DNA from: Mycobacterium yunnanensis
Lineage (GTDB): Bacteria; Actinomycetota; Actinomycetes; Mycobacteriales; Mycobacteriaceae
Assembly: GCF_025823185.1 (NCBI RefSeq)
Contig: NZ_JACKVK010000008.1
Span: forward strand, 63,565 to 127,564
Length of the DNA stretch: 64,000 nucleotides
Direction of reading: 5' to 3'
The position numbers were made by a program, and so were the translations under genes. Numbering within the stretch: position 1 is the stretch's first letter; every line of letters starts with the position of its first letter. Below, in pieces: positions 51,828 to 60,304 of the stretch. The notes beneath the pieces are model-generated. The model saw only the letters and a program-made list of their open reading frames with translations, had not been told where the DNA came from and searched no databases.

Positions 51828-54305
51828 TCAACCTGGCGAACCCAGGATGGCCCGCAACATCGACATCAACTCCGACCGCGACTCGGCCCCCAGCCGACGC
51901 CGAATGCGAGCCACGTGGTGCTCGACGGTCTTCGCGGAGATGAACAGCTGGCTGCCGATGTCCCGATACGGCATGCCTTGCAGCAGCAACTCGGCCACCT
52001 CGCGCTCCCGCTCCGACAGTCGGGGCTCGCGGGCCGCAGGCGACCCGGGCCGCGGTGACGCCACGGCAGGCACGTCGACCACCTCACCGCCGTCGCCGAG
52101 ACCGCCTGTGGCGATCTTCAAATCGCGCGCCAGCTGCAGCATCGCCCCCGACACCTTGCCGTCAGGCGTGTGCAGCGCGGCCTGACTCGCCAGCCGGGTG
52201 GCATCCCAGGTCAGACCGAACTGCGTCAGCGTGCGCGCCGCCACCGTGACCTCACCGGCGTCGACATGGTTGGCCAGCACCCGCAACCACGTACGGCCCG
52301 CGTTGGCCAGCGCCCGCGCGAAGGAACTGTGCGCGGCCGCCGCGGTGAGCGCCTGACCGTGGGGCGCCACCGACGCCGGTGAATTCGCCAGGATGCCGGC
52401 GTGCACGCCCGACCAGTGCAACGGAACCGACCACAGGATCGGATTGCCAAGGGCGCCAAGCAGTCCGAAGGCCTCGTCGACGGCCGGGGTGATCAGGTCG
52501 ACCTGCCGCAGCCGGGCAGCCGCCACCCAGAGCTCACCGAGCGGTAGCAGTGCGTAGAGGTCCATGGAGTACTCGGTGAGCACCTCCATCGCCGCGTACC
52601 AATGCTTCTGCACCGCGCCGGTGTCACCGGCGCGGCGGGCCACCGCCGTCTGCAGTGCCGCCGCCCACAGCGCGTCGCGACGGTGAGCGTCGCCGGCCGC
52701 GACCGAGGCGGCGTCGGTCGCGGTCAGCTGCCCGTCCAGCATCCGTGCCCAGGCCAGCAGCAGGGCGTGCCGCCGCCCGACGAACCCGTCGTCGTCGCCG
52801 GTGCCGCGGACCGCCCGGCCCACGACGCTGCGGGCCCGCACCGAGTCGCCGCCGTGCATGGCCACCAACGTGACCAGGGCCGAGGCGGTGTCCGGGCTCA
52901 CGGCGGCCGAGGCCTGCTCGGTCACCGACTGCGCCAACCGGGCGACGGCCGCCGGATACGTGCCGTCCACCGTGAGCAGCAGGCCCTCGGCCACGGCGCG
53001 GGCCGCACGCGCGGTCGACGTGGGCGGGCCGTCGGAGTCGACGGCCGCCGCGGCCCGCGCCGTCGCGACGTCGCCCACCCCCAGAGCCGCCACGACCGCG
53101 GCCGCTCCGACAGCGGCATCGGGATACGGGCCGAGCCAGCGGACGAGTTCGGCCGCCTGGGCGGCGCGACCGTCGTGCGACGCGACGCTGGCGGCGATGC
53201 GCACCGCGGCCGCCCGGTCGGGGGCCACCTCGGAGCCGAGAAGCTCGTCGGCGAGCCGGCCCGCGGTGGCGCAGTCCCCGGTCAGGGCGAGCGCGTCGGC
53301 GAGCTTGGTGCTGACCTCGCTGGCGCCAACGCTGGTGGCCGCGCGGTACAACCGGGCCGCGGTCGCCGGGTGATCCTGGTGCCTGGCGGCGAGATCGGTC
53401 AGCGCCGCGGCCAGCCCGGGGTCGCGCAGGCCGTGCTCGGCGAGCCGCAGTGCCAGGTCGGTCGGGAGCGTCGACTGCGCCAATTGTGTTCGCAACAGCG
53501 AGGTCTCGACCTGGTGATGGCGGGCTGCGCCGATGATCTGGGCGACGCTGCGATGCACGGTGACGGCGAAGGCGTTGCTGAGTGCGGGGGCGATGAGACC
53601 ACTGGCCCGGGCGGAGTCCACCAAGCGCTGCGCCTCCTCCTGTTTCACGCCCAACGCCGCGGCGACGTCGTCCGGGCCGAGCTCTTGGCTCAGCGACGAC
53701 AACAGGAGGGTGTCGAGCACCGCCTCCTCCACGCGGCGCAACCGCTCGATCAACGCCACCCGGACCGCGCGGTCGACGGCCTCGGCCACGGAGGTGTCGT
53801 TGGTCGACCGCGCCGCCGACAGCGCGGCCCGAACCAAGAACGGCAGGCCGGCGCTGGCCGCCAGCACGTTCCCGACCAGCTCTGCCGACGGGGGCGCCCC
53901 GAGCAGGTCGGTGGCCACGCGGTGCACCTCGGTCGGCGTCATCGGGGCGAGCACCACCTCGGGGGCCTCCCGGGCCATGGCCGTGCGCAGCGCCGTCACG
54001 GCCGGCTGATGGGACAGCGGTTCGGCGGCGACGACGACCGTTGCGGCGGGATCGCCGACGAGGTCCAGCAGTCGACCCAGCTCGGTCGTGCTCAGCAGAT
54101 GGGCGTCGTCGACGACGACGGCGACACCCGGCGGGTCACCGGCGCGCGGGGGACGGGCGACGACGGTGACGCCTGCGGCGCGCAAGGCCCCCCGGATCGC
54201 GGCGAGCGCGGTCGTCTTTCCGGTGCCCATCCCGCCGGACACCAGCACCTTCGCGGGCTCGGTCGGCGACGACAGCCAGGTCGCGACCGCGTCGCTGAGG
54301 ACCAC
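51828..54305 (-). CDS. iniR: IniR-type signal-transduction ATPase and LuxR regulator
   Basis: An 825-residue protein with an N-terminal P-loop ATPase (GGMGTGKT at residues 24-31, VVVDDAHLL as Walker B), a long helical repeat middle and a C-terminal LuxR helix-turn-helix (LSEREREVAELLLQGMPYRD, then KTVEHHVARIRRRL). By position beside the iniBAC genes and by domain plan it corresponds to M. tuberculosis Rv0339c and the M. marinum regulator IniR, reported to activate iniBAC in response to trehalose or envelope stress. Its GTG start overlaps the Hsp70-like gene stop by one base (TAGTG), so the two proteins are made together. Confidence 0.88.
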   Translation of the reverse strand: MVLSDAVATWLSSPTEPAKVLVSGGMGTGKTTALAAIRGALRAAGVTVVARPPRAGDPPGVAVVVDDAHLLSTTELGRLLDLVGDPAATVVVAAEPLSHQPAVTALRTAMAREAPEVVLAPMTPTEVHRVATDLLGAPPSAELVGNVLAASAGLPFLVRAALSAARSTNDTSVAEAVDRAVRVALIERLRRVEEAVLDTLLLSSLSQELGPDDVAAALGVKQEEAQRLVDSARASGLIAPALSNAFAVTVHRSVAQIIGAARHHQVETSLLRTQLAQSTLPTDLALRLAEHGLRDPGLAAALTDLAARHQDHPATAARLYRAATSVGASEVSTKLADALALTGDCATAGRLADELLGSEVAPDRAAAVRIAASVASHDGRAAQAAELVRWLGPYPDAAVGAAAVVAALGVGDVATARAAAAVDSDGPPTSTARAARAVAEGLLLTVDGTYPAAVARLAQSVTEQASAAVSPDTASALVTLVAMHGGDSVRARSVVGRAVRGTGDDDGFVGRRHALLLAWARMLDGQLTATDAASVAAGDAHRRDALWAAALQTAVARRAGDTGAVQKHWYAAMEVLTEYSMDLYALLPLGELWVAAARLRQVDLITPAVDEAFGLLGALGNPILWSVPLHWSGVHAGILANSPASVAPHGQALTAAAAHSSFARALANAGRTWLRVLANHVDAGEVTVAARTLTQFGLTWDATRLASQAALHTPDGKVSGAMLQLARDLKIATGGLGDGGEVVDVPAVASPRPGSPAAREPRLSEREREVAELLLQGMPYRDIGSQLFISAKTVEHHVARIRRRLGAESRSELMSMLRAILGSPG

Positions 54306-56146
54306 TAGGCCGCGGGTGTCACCGGGGCGATCACCGGAGTCGTCGCCGTCTGGGGCGGTGGCGCCACGGTGGTCGTGACCGGCGGCTGCGTGGTGGTCAC
54401 CGGTGGTTGCGTGGTGGTGACCGGCGGCTGGGTGGTCGTGGTGGTGGGTGGCGGGGTGGTCGTCGTCGTCGGGGGCGTCGTCGTGGTGGTGGTGGTGGTG
54501 GTCGTCGTCGTGGTCGTCGTGGTCGTGGTGGTCGTCGGCGACGTGGTGGTGGTCGTGCTGGTCGGCGACGTCGTCGACGAATCGGAGGTCGGCGAATTCG
54601 AGACCGTGGAGGTGTCACTCGGCGCGGAGCTGGCCTGGGTCGAGGTTCTGGTCGACAGGCTGGTGGTCACCAGACCGTTCGCCCCGGTCGAGGAGATGGT
54701 GACGACCTCGGTGACGGTTCCGCTGTCCGTCGAACCTCCGGTCAGCTGCACGGCGGCGAACCCGCCCACCGCCAGCAGGGCGGCAGCCGCGGCCGCGCCG
54801 AAGAGGACCGGCGGCCGCTTGTACCAGGGCAGCGGTTCGGAGTCGGGCCGGTCGTCCTCCTCCTCGTGGGCGAAGGCCATCTCGGGGCGAGCACCCGTCG
54901 ACGAGTACTCCGAGCTGTATTCGCCTCCGGCGTAGGGCATCGGCTCGCTGGCAGGCACGTCGTCGTCCTGCGACCACGCCAAGGCGCCGCTGTCACCCGG
55001 GGGACCGGCGACCTGTGCCCCCGCCCACCCCATCGTCGGGGCCAGACCCGTAGGTGCGTCGACGCTCGGGGCCATGCCGGTGGGCGCCATCCCCGTCTGC
55101 GCGTCGTCGAATCCCAGAGCGCCGACCACGGCGGCACCCGCCGCGATCGACAGCACCGGTACCGGTGCGGTCACGACGGGCGCGCGGAACTGCTCGGAGA
55201 GGCGCTGCGTGACCAGTGGGATGGCGGCGCCGCCGCCGACGGTCGCGACCGCCGACACGCTGGCGAGCGGAACTCGGTAGCGCTGCAACAGCTCTGAGAT
55301 GGCCGCCACCAGACCGGACAGGGGCGTCTCGATCAGGCCCTCGAGTTCGGAACGGGTGATCCGGACGTCCGAGGAGTATCCCGGCACCTCGGCCTTGATC
55401 ACCGTGGCGGTGTCGGCGGACAGCCGCTCCTTGGCGGCGCGGCACGCGTCGCGCAGCCGGCTCAGCGATCCGACGGCCGCAGTGCTGCCAGGGTCGGCCG
55501 TGTTGGCCTCGGCAATGCCGGTGACCACGTGGTTGAGCAACGCCTGGTCGACCAGATCGCCGGAGAAGTCCTGATGCCGGATGGTGGTGCCGATGACGGA
55601 CAGACCGGCCGCCGCGTCGGCCAGCGTGATGCTGGTGCCGCCCCCGCCGAGATCGCATAAGACCACCACACCCTGCGACGGCAGGCCCGGGTTCGCGCGC
55701 AAACCCTCGAGCGCGGCAACCGAATCGGGGACGAGAGTGGCGGGCACACCGCCGGGCGACAGCGCGGGCTTCGCACGCAGGGCGTTGCGCAGCGTGCCGA
55801 GCACCCCGGGGCCCCAGTACGCCGGTACGGCGATCGTCACCGGCGCGCCACCGCCAACCTCGCGAGCCATCACGTCGAGCGCTTCGGTCAGCACGATCTC
55901 GCCGCGATGAGAGGAGCCGTCTGCCGCGACCAGGGGCACCGGGTCGCCGACCCGCTCGACGAAGCCCGCCAGCACGAGGCCCGGTTGATTGGGGCCCGGA
56001 AACACGCCCACTTCGGGAGCGCGGTCGGGGTAGACGACCAAGACGGATCGCCGCGTGATCGGAGCAGATCCGACGCGGGCCGCCACCAAATTGGTGGATC
56101 CGACGGAGAATCCAAGTGGTTCGGTCATGTCCCGTGGTTCGCTCAT
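54305..56146 (-). CDS. Second membrane Hsp70/actin-like ATPase with a poly-Thr tail, coupled to iniR
   Basis: A 613-residue paralogue of 7588-9369. The ATPase-like head has GFSVGSTNLVAARVG and VVLCDLGGGGTSITLAD as phosphate loops and VATVGGGAAIPL. It lacks an Hsp70 substrate domain. A linker with repeated TGMAPxx units leads to a membrane helix (PVLFGAAAAAALLAVGGFAAVQL), and outside there is a long Thr-rich tail with QPPVTTT repeats. I chose the ATG at 56146 (MSEPRDMTEP) with GAGGAA nine bases upstream; MTEPLG at 56128 is possible. Its link to the envelope-stress regulator suggests a wall-spanning sensor, an inference. Confidence 0.83.
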   Translation of the reverse strand: MSEPRDMTEPLGFSVGSTNLVAARVGSAPITRRSVLVVYPDRAPEVGVFPGPNQPGLVLAGFVERVGDPVPLVAADGSSHRGEIVLTEALDVMAREVGGGAPVTIAVPAYWGPGVLGTLRNALRAKPALSPGGVPATLVPDSVAALEGLRANPGLPSQGVVVLCDLGGGGTSITLADAAAGLSVIGTTIRHQDFSGDLVDQALLNHVVTGIAEANTADPGSTAAVGSLSRLRDACRAAKERLSADTATVIKAEVPGYSSDVRITRSELEGLIETPLSGLVAAISELLQRYRVPLASVSAVATVGGGAAIPLVTQRLSEQFRAPVVTAPVPVLSIAAGAAVVGALGFDDAQTGMAPTGMAPSVDAPTGLAPTMGWAGAQVAGPPGDSGALAWSQDDDVPASEPMPYAGGEYSSEYSSTGARPEMAFAHEEEDDRPDSEPLPWYKRPPVLFGAAAAAALLAVGGFAAVQLTGGSTDSGTVTEVVTISSTGANGLVTTSLSTRTSTQASSAPSDTSTVSNSPTSDSSTTSPTSTTTTTSPTTTTTTTTTTTTTTTTTTTTPPTTTTTPPPTTTTTQPPVTTTQPPVTTTQPPVTTTVAPPPQTATTPVIAPVTPAA

Positions 56147-56268
56147 GTGCCGCAATTCCTCGGTTGGTGTGTCCGGCTTCGCCGGTGGGGTAAAGGCGCA
56201 TCCCTTGGGGGGATCGGAGAAAGCCAGCACTCACCATAGCGGCGCTCGACGGGCCGACGGGTTACATC

Positions 56269-56310
56269 CCCCTAACGATTGCGAACCCCTAACGCGTCGG
56301 CCCCTAATGC
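56269..56310. promoter_or_regulatory. Direct CCCCTAACG-like repeats upstream of the IniB-like gene
   Basis: Copies are CCCCTAACG at 56270-56278, CCCCTAACG at 56286-56294 and CCCCTAATG at 56301-56309, spaced 16 and 15 bp. They lie in the 303-bp divergent gap between the Hsp70-like/iniR transcript and the gene at 56450. The same motif recurs before iniB. They are candidate IniR sites. Confidence 0.7.
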
Positions 56311-56449
56311 CCACTAGGCGGGGGTGGCGTCAGCACCGATTCCCGCGGGCCGAACCGTGGATAGCATTCAAGTCGAACCGATGCGGCCACCCCATGGGCA
56401 GGTCTCGTGCCGGTGCTTCATCGACATGAGCAGAAAGAGGAGGTGGGCC

Positions 56450-57022
56450 GTGGCGAATTCACTTCTCGACTTCGTGATGTCGCTGGTACGCGATCCCGAT
56501 GCCGCCGCCCAATATGCGGCCAACCCCGCCCAGAGCATCGCCGACGCCAATCTGACCGACGTGACCCACGTCGACGTCGCCAACCTGATCCCCGTGGTTG
56601 CCGAGTCGATGTCGACTGCGGTGCCCTCGACCGGTGTCCCGGCCGGAGCCGACACGCTCCTGGACTCCGCGCACAACGTGTGGGCCAGCGGCGCCGCCAC
56701 CGCGGCCTTCGATGCCTTCGACGACCACCTTCCGATCCAGGGCGCTGACGTCGTCGCAGATCACGTGCCCGCGGTGGCCAACGTCATCCAGCTGCCGGAG
56801 GACTCGACACCAACCATCGTCGACCACGACTTCGGGTCCGGCCTCGACGATCTGAGCATTCCCACGGTCGGCGCGCCCACCGTCGACGACCTGCATCTCG
56901 CGGCCGTGCACGACTCGGTGGACGCCTCGGACCTCGGCCAGGACGCCGGCCAGCATCTCTCCGACGTGGTTGGCGACCAGCTGGACCACCCGCACGATCC
57001 GGGATTCGACATCTTCACCTGA
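56450..57022 (+). CDS. IniB-like N-terminal-domain protein (Rv0340-type)
   Basis: A 190-residue protein. Its first 50 residues (VANSLLDFVMSLVRDPDAAAQY and onward) are similar to the start of iniB, with a hydrophobic helix followed by DPxxAxxY and an IADANLTDV-like segment. The remainder is acidic, Asp/His/Val-rich and probably disordered. I chose the GTG at 56450 because AAAGAGGAGG precedes it by six bases; an ATG at 56426 would add a basic extension. It occupies the position of M. tuberculosis Rv0340, directly upstream of iniB, and follows the CCCCTAACG repeats. Confidence 0.8.
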   Translation: MANSLLDFVMSLVRDPDAAAQYAANPAQSIADANLTDVTHVDVANLIPVVAESMSTAVPSTGVPAGADTLLDSAHNVWASGAATAAFDAFDDHLPIQGADVVADHVPAVANVIQLPEDSTPTIVDHDFGSGLDDLSIPTVGAPTVDDLHLAAVHDSVDASDLGQDAGQHLSDVVGDQLDHPHDPGFDIFT

Positions 57023-57042
57023 TCCACCCGACACCCAACTGA

Positions 57043-57072
57043 GACAGCGCGGCCAGCAATGGCCGCGCTGTC
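57043..57072 (+). terminator. Strong hairpin terminator between the Rv0340-type gene and iniB
   Basis: Perfect 13-bp stem (GACAGCGCGGCCA with TGGCCGCGCTGTC) closed by a GCAA tetraloop, starting 21 bp after the stop, followed by a TTTG stretch. It separates the gene from iniB, which then has its own promoter region. Confidence 0.8.
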
Positions 57073-57129
57073 GTCGTTTGGGGGTCGTCAGCCCAGGTCA
57101 GCGACCCGCGACGCCGTCCCCCGGGGCGC

Positions 57130-57171
57130 CCCCTAATCCCCTAACGGATGCCCGTAGGGGTCCCCGTAACG
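57130..57171. promoter_or_regulatory. CCCCTAACG-like repeats upstream of iniB
   Basis: CCCCTAAT at 57130-57137, CCCCTAACG at 57138-57146 and the variant CCCCGTAACG at 57162-57171. The start-to-start spacings are 8 and 24 bp, multiples of 8. About 120-160 bp upstream of the iniB ATG. Candidate binding sites shared with 56269-56310. Confidence 0.68.
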
Positions 57172-57292
57172 CTCCGGGGGAGCGAGGGGCGGCGTCCCCG
57201 TTCCCGGGGTTGCCGGCGGCCCATAACGTAGTGAACAGATCGCCGGAGGCACGGCGACCCGACCTAGACACCGACAACTGGAAGGCACTCCC

Positions 57293-58345
57293 ATGACGAA
57301 CCTCCTCGACTACATCCTCGACCTGTTCCGCAGCCCGGCAGTGGCCGCCAACTACGTCGCCGACCCCGAGGGCGCGCTGCGCTCCGTCGGCCTGCAGAAC
57401 GTCACGGCCCAGCAGTTCGCCGCCGTCGCCGCCTCGGCCGCGCCCGCCGGCGTGCTGCTCGGTGGCGGGGACCCGGTCTACGGCCTGCAGAGCGCGGTCG
57501 CGAGCTACCACAACATCCCCGCGGCGTTCTCCCCGCAGACGGCCTTCGCGCCCCAGACGGACTTCGCCAGCCACAACGACACCCAGTTCGCCAGCAACAA
57601 CGACACCTCGCTGCTCAGCCCCGATCAGCACGCCGGCTCCAACGCCCAGCAGGGTGCGTTCAACCTCGGCTTCGGCGACATCACCCTGGGTGACAAGACC
57701 AGCAACAGCGCCACCAACGGCGGCGTCGTCAACACCGGCTCGGCCGGACACATCGACACCACCAGCGTCAACGGTGACGGCAACGTCGTCGGCGAGGGCA
57801 ACAGCGCCAACACCGGCTACGTGGGCGGCGGCAGCCACTCGCCGATCATCTTCGGCGAGGGCAACGAGACCAAGGTGACCGACACCTCGCAGCACTCCGG
57901 CGGCGACATCATCACCGGCAACGAAGGCACCGTCATCAAGGACAACGACATGTCCGGCGGTCACGGCGGCAGCGCGGGCGCCAGCGGCGGCTCCAGCGGT
58001 GGCGGTCTGCTCGGGGTCGGCATCGGCAACGGCGGCAACGAGGCCAACGCGGGCAACGGCGGCAGCGGCGGGTCGATCATCGTCAACGACACCTCGTCGC
58101 ACTCGGCCAACACGACCGTCGGCGGCAACCAGACCACCGCGGGTGGCGACCTGGGCAGTGGCAACCACACCGACAACTCGGTGAACACCCACGTGTCCAC
58201 GCAGACCGAGACCCACACCGACGACTCGGTCAACACCCACGTCGACGACCACAGCTTCACCAGCAACGTGGCCTCGAACAACGACACCGATCTCGCGTCG
58301 CACAACGACGTGGCGTCGCACAACGACGGACACATCGGCTTCTGA
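57293..58345 (+). CDS. iniB: IniB-family protein
   Basis: A 350-residue protein. The N-terminal 55 residues (MTNLLDYILDLFRSPAVAAN, then NYVADPEGALRSVGL) match the conserved IniB start. The rest is Gly/Asn/Ser/Thr/Asp/His-rich with short repeats such as FASHNDT and ASNNDT, unlike the Gly/Ala-rich IniB of M. tuberculosis. Cell-wall-inhibitor-induced iniB is a known mycobacterial stress gene, thought to be linked to the envelope. The ATG at 57293 has GGAAGG at 57280-57285. A hairpin follows the stop before iniA. Confidence 0.87.
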   Translation: MTNLLDYILDLFRSPAVAANYVADPEGALRSVGLQNVTAQQFAAVAASAAPAGVLLGGGDPVYGLQSAVASYHNIPAAFSPQTAFAPQTDFASHNDTQFASNNDTSLLSPDQHAGSNAQQGAFNLGFGDITLGDKTSNSATNGGVVNTGSAGHIDTTSVNGDGNVVGEGNSANTGYVGGGSHSPIIFGEGNETKVTDTSQHSGGDIITGNEGTVIKDNDMSGGHGGSAGASGGSSGGGLLGVGIGNGGNEANAGNGGSGGSIIVNDTSSHSANTTVGGNQTTAGGDLGSGNHTDNSVNTHVSTQTETHTDDSVNTHVDDHSFTSNVASNNDTDLASHNDVASHNDGHIGF

Positions 58346-58356
58346 TCCACCACCAA

Positions 58357-58392
58357 GACTGGCGGGGACTCCTTCAGGGGTCCCCGCCAGTC
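58357..58392 (+). terminator. Hairpin between iniB and iniA
   Basis: Perfect 13-bp outer stem (GACTGGCGGGGAC with GTCCCCGCCAGTC), with an inner CC/GG pair closed by TTCA. It starts 12 bp after the iniB stop and 36 bp before the iniA start. It may lower iniA/iniC relative to iniB. Confidence 0.7.
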
Positions 58393-58427
58393 GCACGCCT
58401 ACCGTGGACCGCGGAACAGGAGACCCC

Positions 58428-60269
58428 GTGACGCAACCGAACGACCCCCGCAAGGTCAAGGTGATCGTCGAGCTGATCGACCACAGCACCAGGATCGCCG
58501 AGGCCTATGAGCGGGGCGATCTCGTCGAGCGCCTCGCCAGAGCCAAGGAACGCATCAGCGATCCGCAGGTCCGTGTGGTGATCGCGGGTCAGCTCAAGCA
58601 GGGCAAGAGCCAGTTGCTGAACTCGCTGCTCAACGTGCCCGTCGCGCGCGTCGGCGACGACGAGACCACCACCCTGGCGACCGTGGTCACCTACGGCGAG
58701 CAGGCGTCGGCCCGGCTCGTGGTGGCGCGCGGCGAGGGTGCCGAGCCGGAGGTCGTCGAGATCCCGATGGCCGACGTCCGCAACGACCTGAGGCGCGCGC
58801 CGCAGGCCGGTGGCCGCGACGTGTTGCGTGTCGAGGTCTCCGCGCCCAGCCCGCTGCTGAAGAACGGGCTGGCGTTCGTGGACACCCCGGGCGTGGGCGG
58901 CCACGGTCAGCCGCACCTCTCGGCGACGCTGGGACTGCTCCCCGATGCCGATGCCGTCCTCATGGTGAGCGACACCAGCCAGGAATTCACCGAACCGGAG
59001 ATGACCTTCATCCGCCAGGCCATCGAGATCTGCCCGGTGGCAACGATTCTCGCCACCAAGACCGACCTCTACCCGCACTGGCGTGAGATCGTCGCCGCCA
59101 ACGTCGAGCACCTGCGACGCGCCGGTGTGACGGCCCCCGTGACTCCGGTCTCCTCGGTCCTGCGATCGCACGCCATCGCCATGAACGACAAGGAACTCAA
59201 CGAGGAGTCCAACTTCCCGGCCATCGTGAAGTTCCTCAGCGAGAGGGTGCTCAGCCGCGAGGACGACCGAATTCGCGACCAGGTGCTCGCCGAGGTCAGG
59301 TCGGCCGCCGAACACCTGACCATGACCGTCGAGACAGAGCTGGCGTCCATCAACGACCCCGAGGCCCGCGACGCGCTGAACGCCGACCTGGAACGGCGCA
59401 AGCAAGAGGCGCAGGACGCGTTGCAGCACACCGCGTTGTGGCAACAGGTGCTCAACGACGGCATCAACGACCTGACCTCCGACGTGGACCACGATCTGCG
59501 GGCCCGGTTCCGGGCCATCACCCAGCACACCGAGCAGCAGATCGACACCACCGATCCCACCCACCACTGGGCCGAGATCGGCGCCGAACTGGAGAACGCC
59601 ATCGCCACCGCCGTCGGCGACAACTTCGTGTGGGCGTATCAGCGGGCCGAGGCGCTGGCCCAGGAGGTGGGGCGCACCTTCTCCGAGGCCGGGCTCGACG
59701 CGGTGAAGATGCCGCAGATCAACGCCCGCGACATGGGTGCCGGCTTCGGTGAGATGAAGTCGCTGAGCCGCCTGGAGGCCAAGCCAATTGGCAAGGGCCA
59801 CAAGGTCGTCACCGGTATGCGCGGCTCCTACGGCGGTGTCCTGATGTTCGGCATGCTCACCTCGTTCGCCGGCCTTGGCATGTTCAACCCGCTCTCGCTG
59901 GGGGCGGGGCTGCTGCTGGGCCGCAAGGCGTACAAGGAGGACATGGAGAACCGCATGCTCCGGGTGCGCAACGAGGCCAAGACCAACGTCCGCCGCTTCG
60001 TCGACGACGTCTCCTTCGTCGTCAGCAAGGAATCTCGCGACCGGCTCAAGGGCGTGCAGCGCCAGCTGCGCGACCACTACCGCGACATCGCCAACCAGAC
60101 CACCCGCTCCCTGAACGAGTCGCTGCAAGCCTCGCTCACCGCGGCGAAGTTGGAGATGGACGAACGCGACACGCGGGTGCGCGAATTGGAGCGCCGACTC
60201 AACATCCTGCGACAGGTCACCGAACACGCCGTCAACCTCTCGCCGCGACCGGAGCCAGTCGCCACGTAA
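58428..60269 (+). CDS. iniA: IniA dynamin-like GTPase
   Basis: A 613-residue dynamin-family GTPase. G1 is GQLKQGKSQ (about residues 54-62), G3 is DTPGVGG and G4 is TKTD. Membrane-associated helices lie around GGVLMFGMLTSFAGLGMF and GAGLLLG. IniA is involved in envelope maintenance and drug tolerance. I chose the GTG at 58428 because ACAGGAG lies just before it and the sequence VTQPNDPRKV matches the conserved start of M. tuberculosis IniA; an upstream GTG at 58404 is less likely. Translation follows the hairpin after iniB. Confidence 0.93.
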   Translation: MTQPNDPRKVKVIVELIDHSTRIAEAYERGDLVERLARAKERISDPQVRVVIAGQLKQGKSQLLNSLLNVPVARVGDDETTTLATVVTYGEQASARLVVARGEGAEPEVVEIPMADVRNDLRRAPQAGGRDVLRVEVSAPSPLLKNGLAFVDTPGVGGHGQPHLSATLGLLPDADAVLMVSDTSQEFTEPEMTFIRQAIEICPVATILATKTDLYPHWREIVAANVEHLRRAGVTAPVTPVSSVLRSHAIAMNDKELNEESNFPAIVKFLSERVLSREDDRIRDQVLAEVRSAAEHLTMTVETELASINDPEARDALNADLERRKQEAQDALQHTALWQQVLNDGINDLTSDVDHDLRARFRAITQHTEQQIDTTDPTHHWAEIGAELENAIATAVGDNFVWAYQRAEALAQEVGRTFSEAGLDAVKMPQINARDMGAGFGEMKSLSRLEAKPIGKGHKVVTGMRGSYGGVLMFGMLTSFAGLGMFNPLSLGAGLLLGRKAYKEDMENRMLRVRNEAKTNVRRFVDDVSFVVSKESRDRLKGVQRQLRDHYRDIANQTTRSLNESLQASLTAAKLEMDERDTRVRELERRLNILRQVTEHAVNLSPRPEPVAT

Positions 60270-60304
60270 GTCCCCAGGGACGGTCACTAAGCTGGGCAAC
60301 CGAC

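Noticed and set aside
58374..60299. A 641-codon open frame on the minus strand
   Set aside because: Shadow of iniA, which has intact GTPase motifs.
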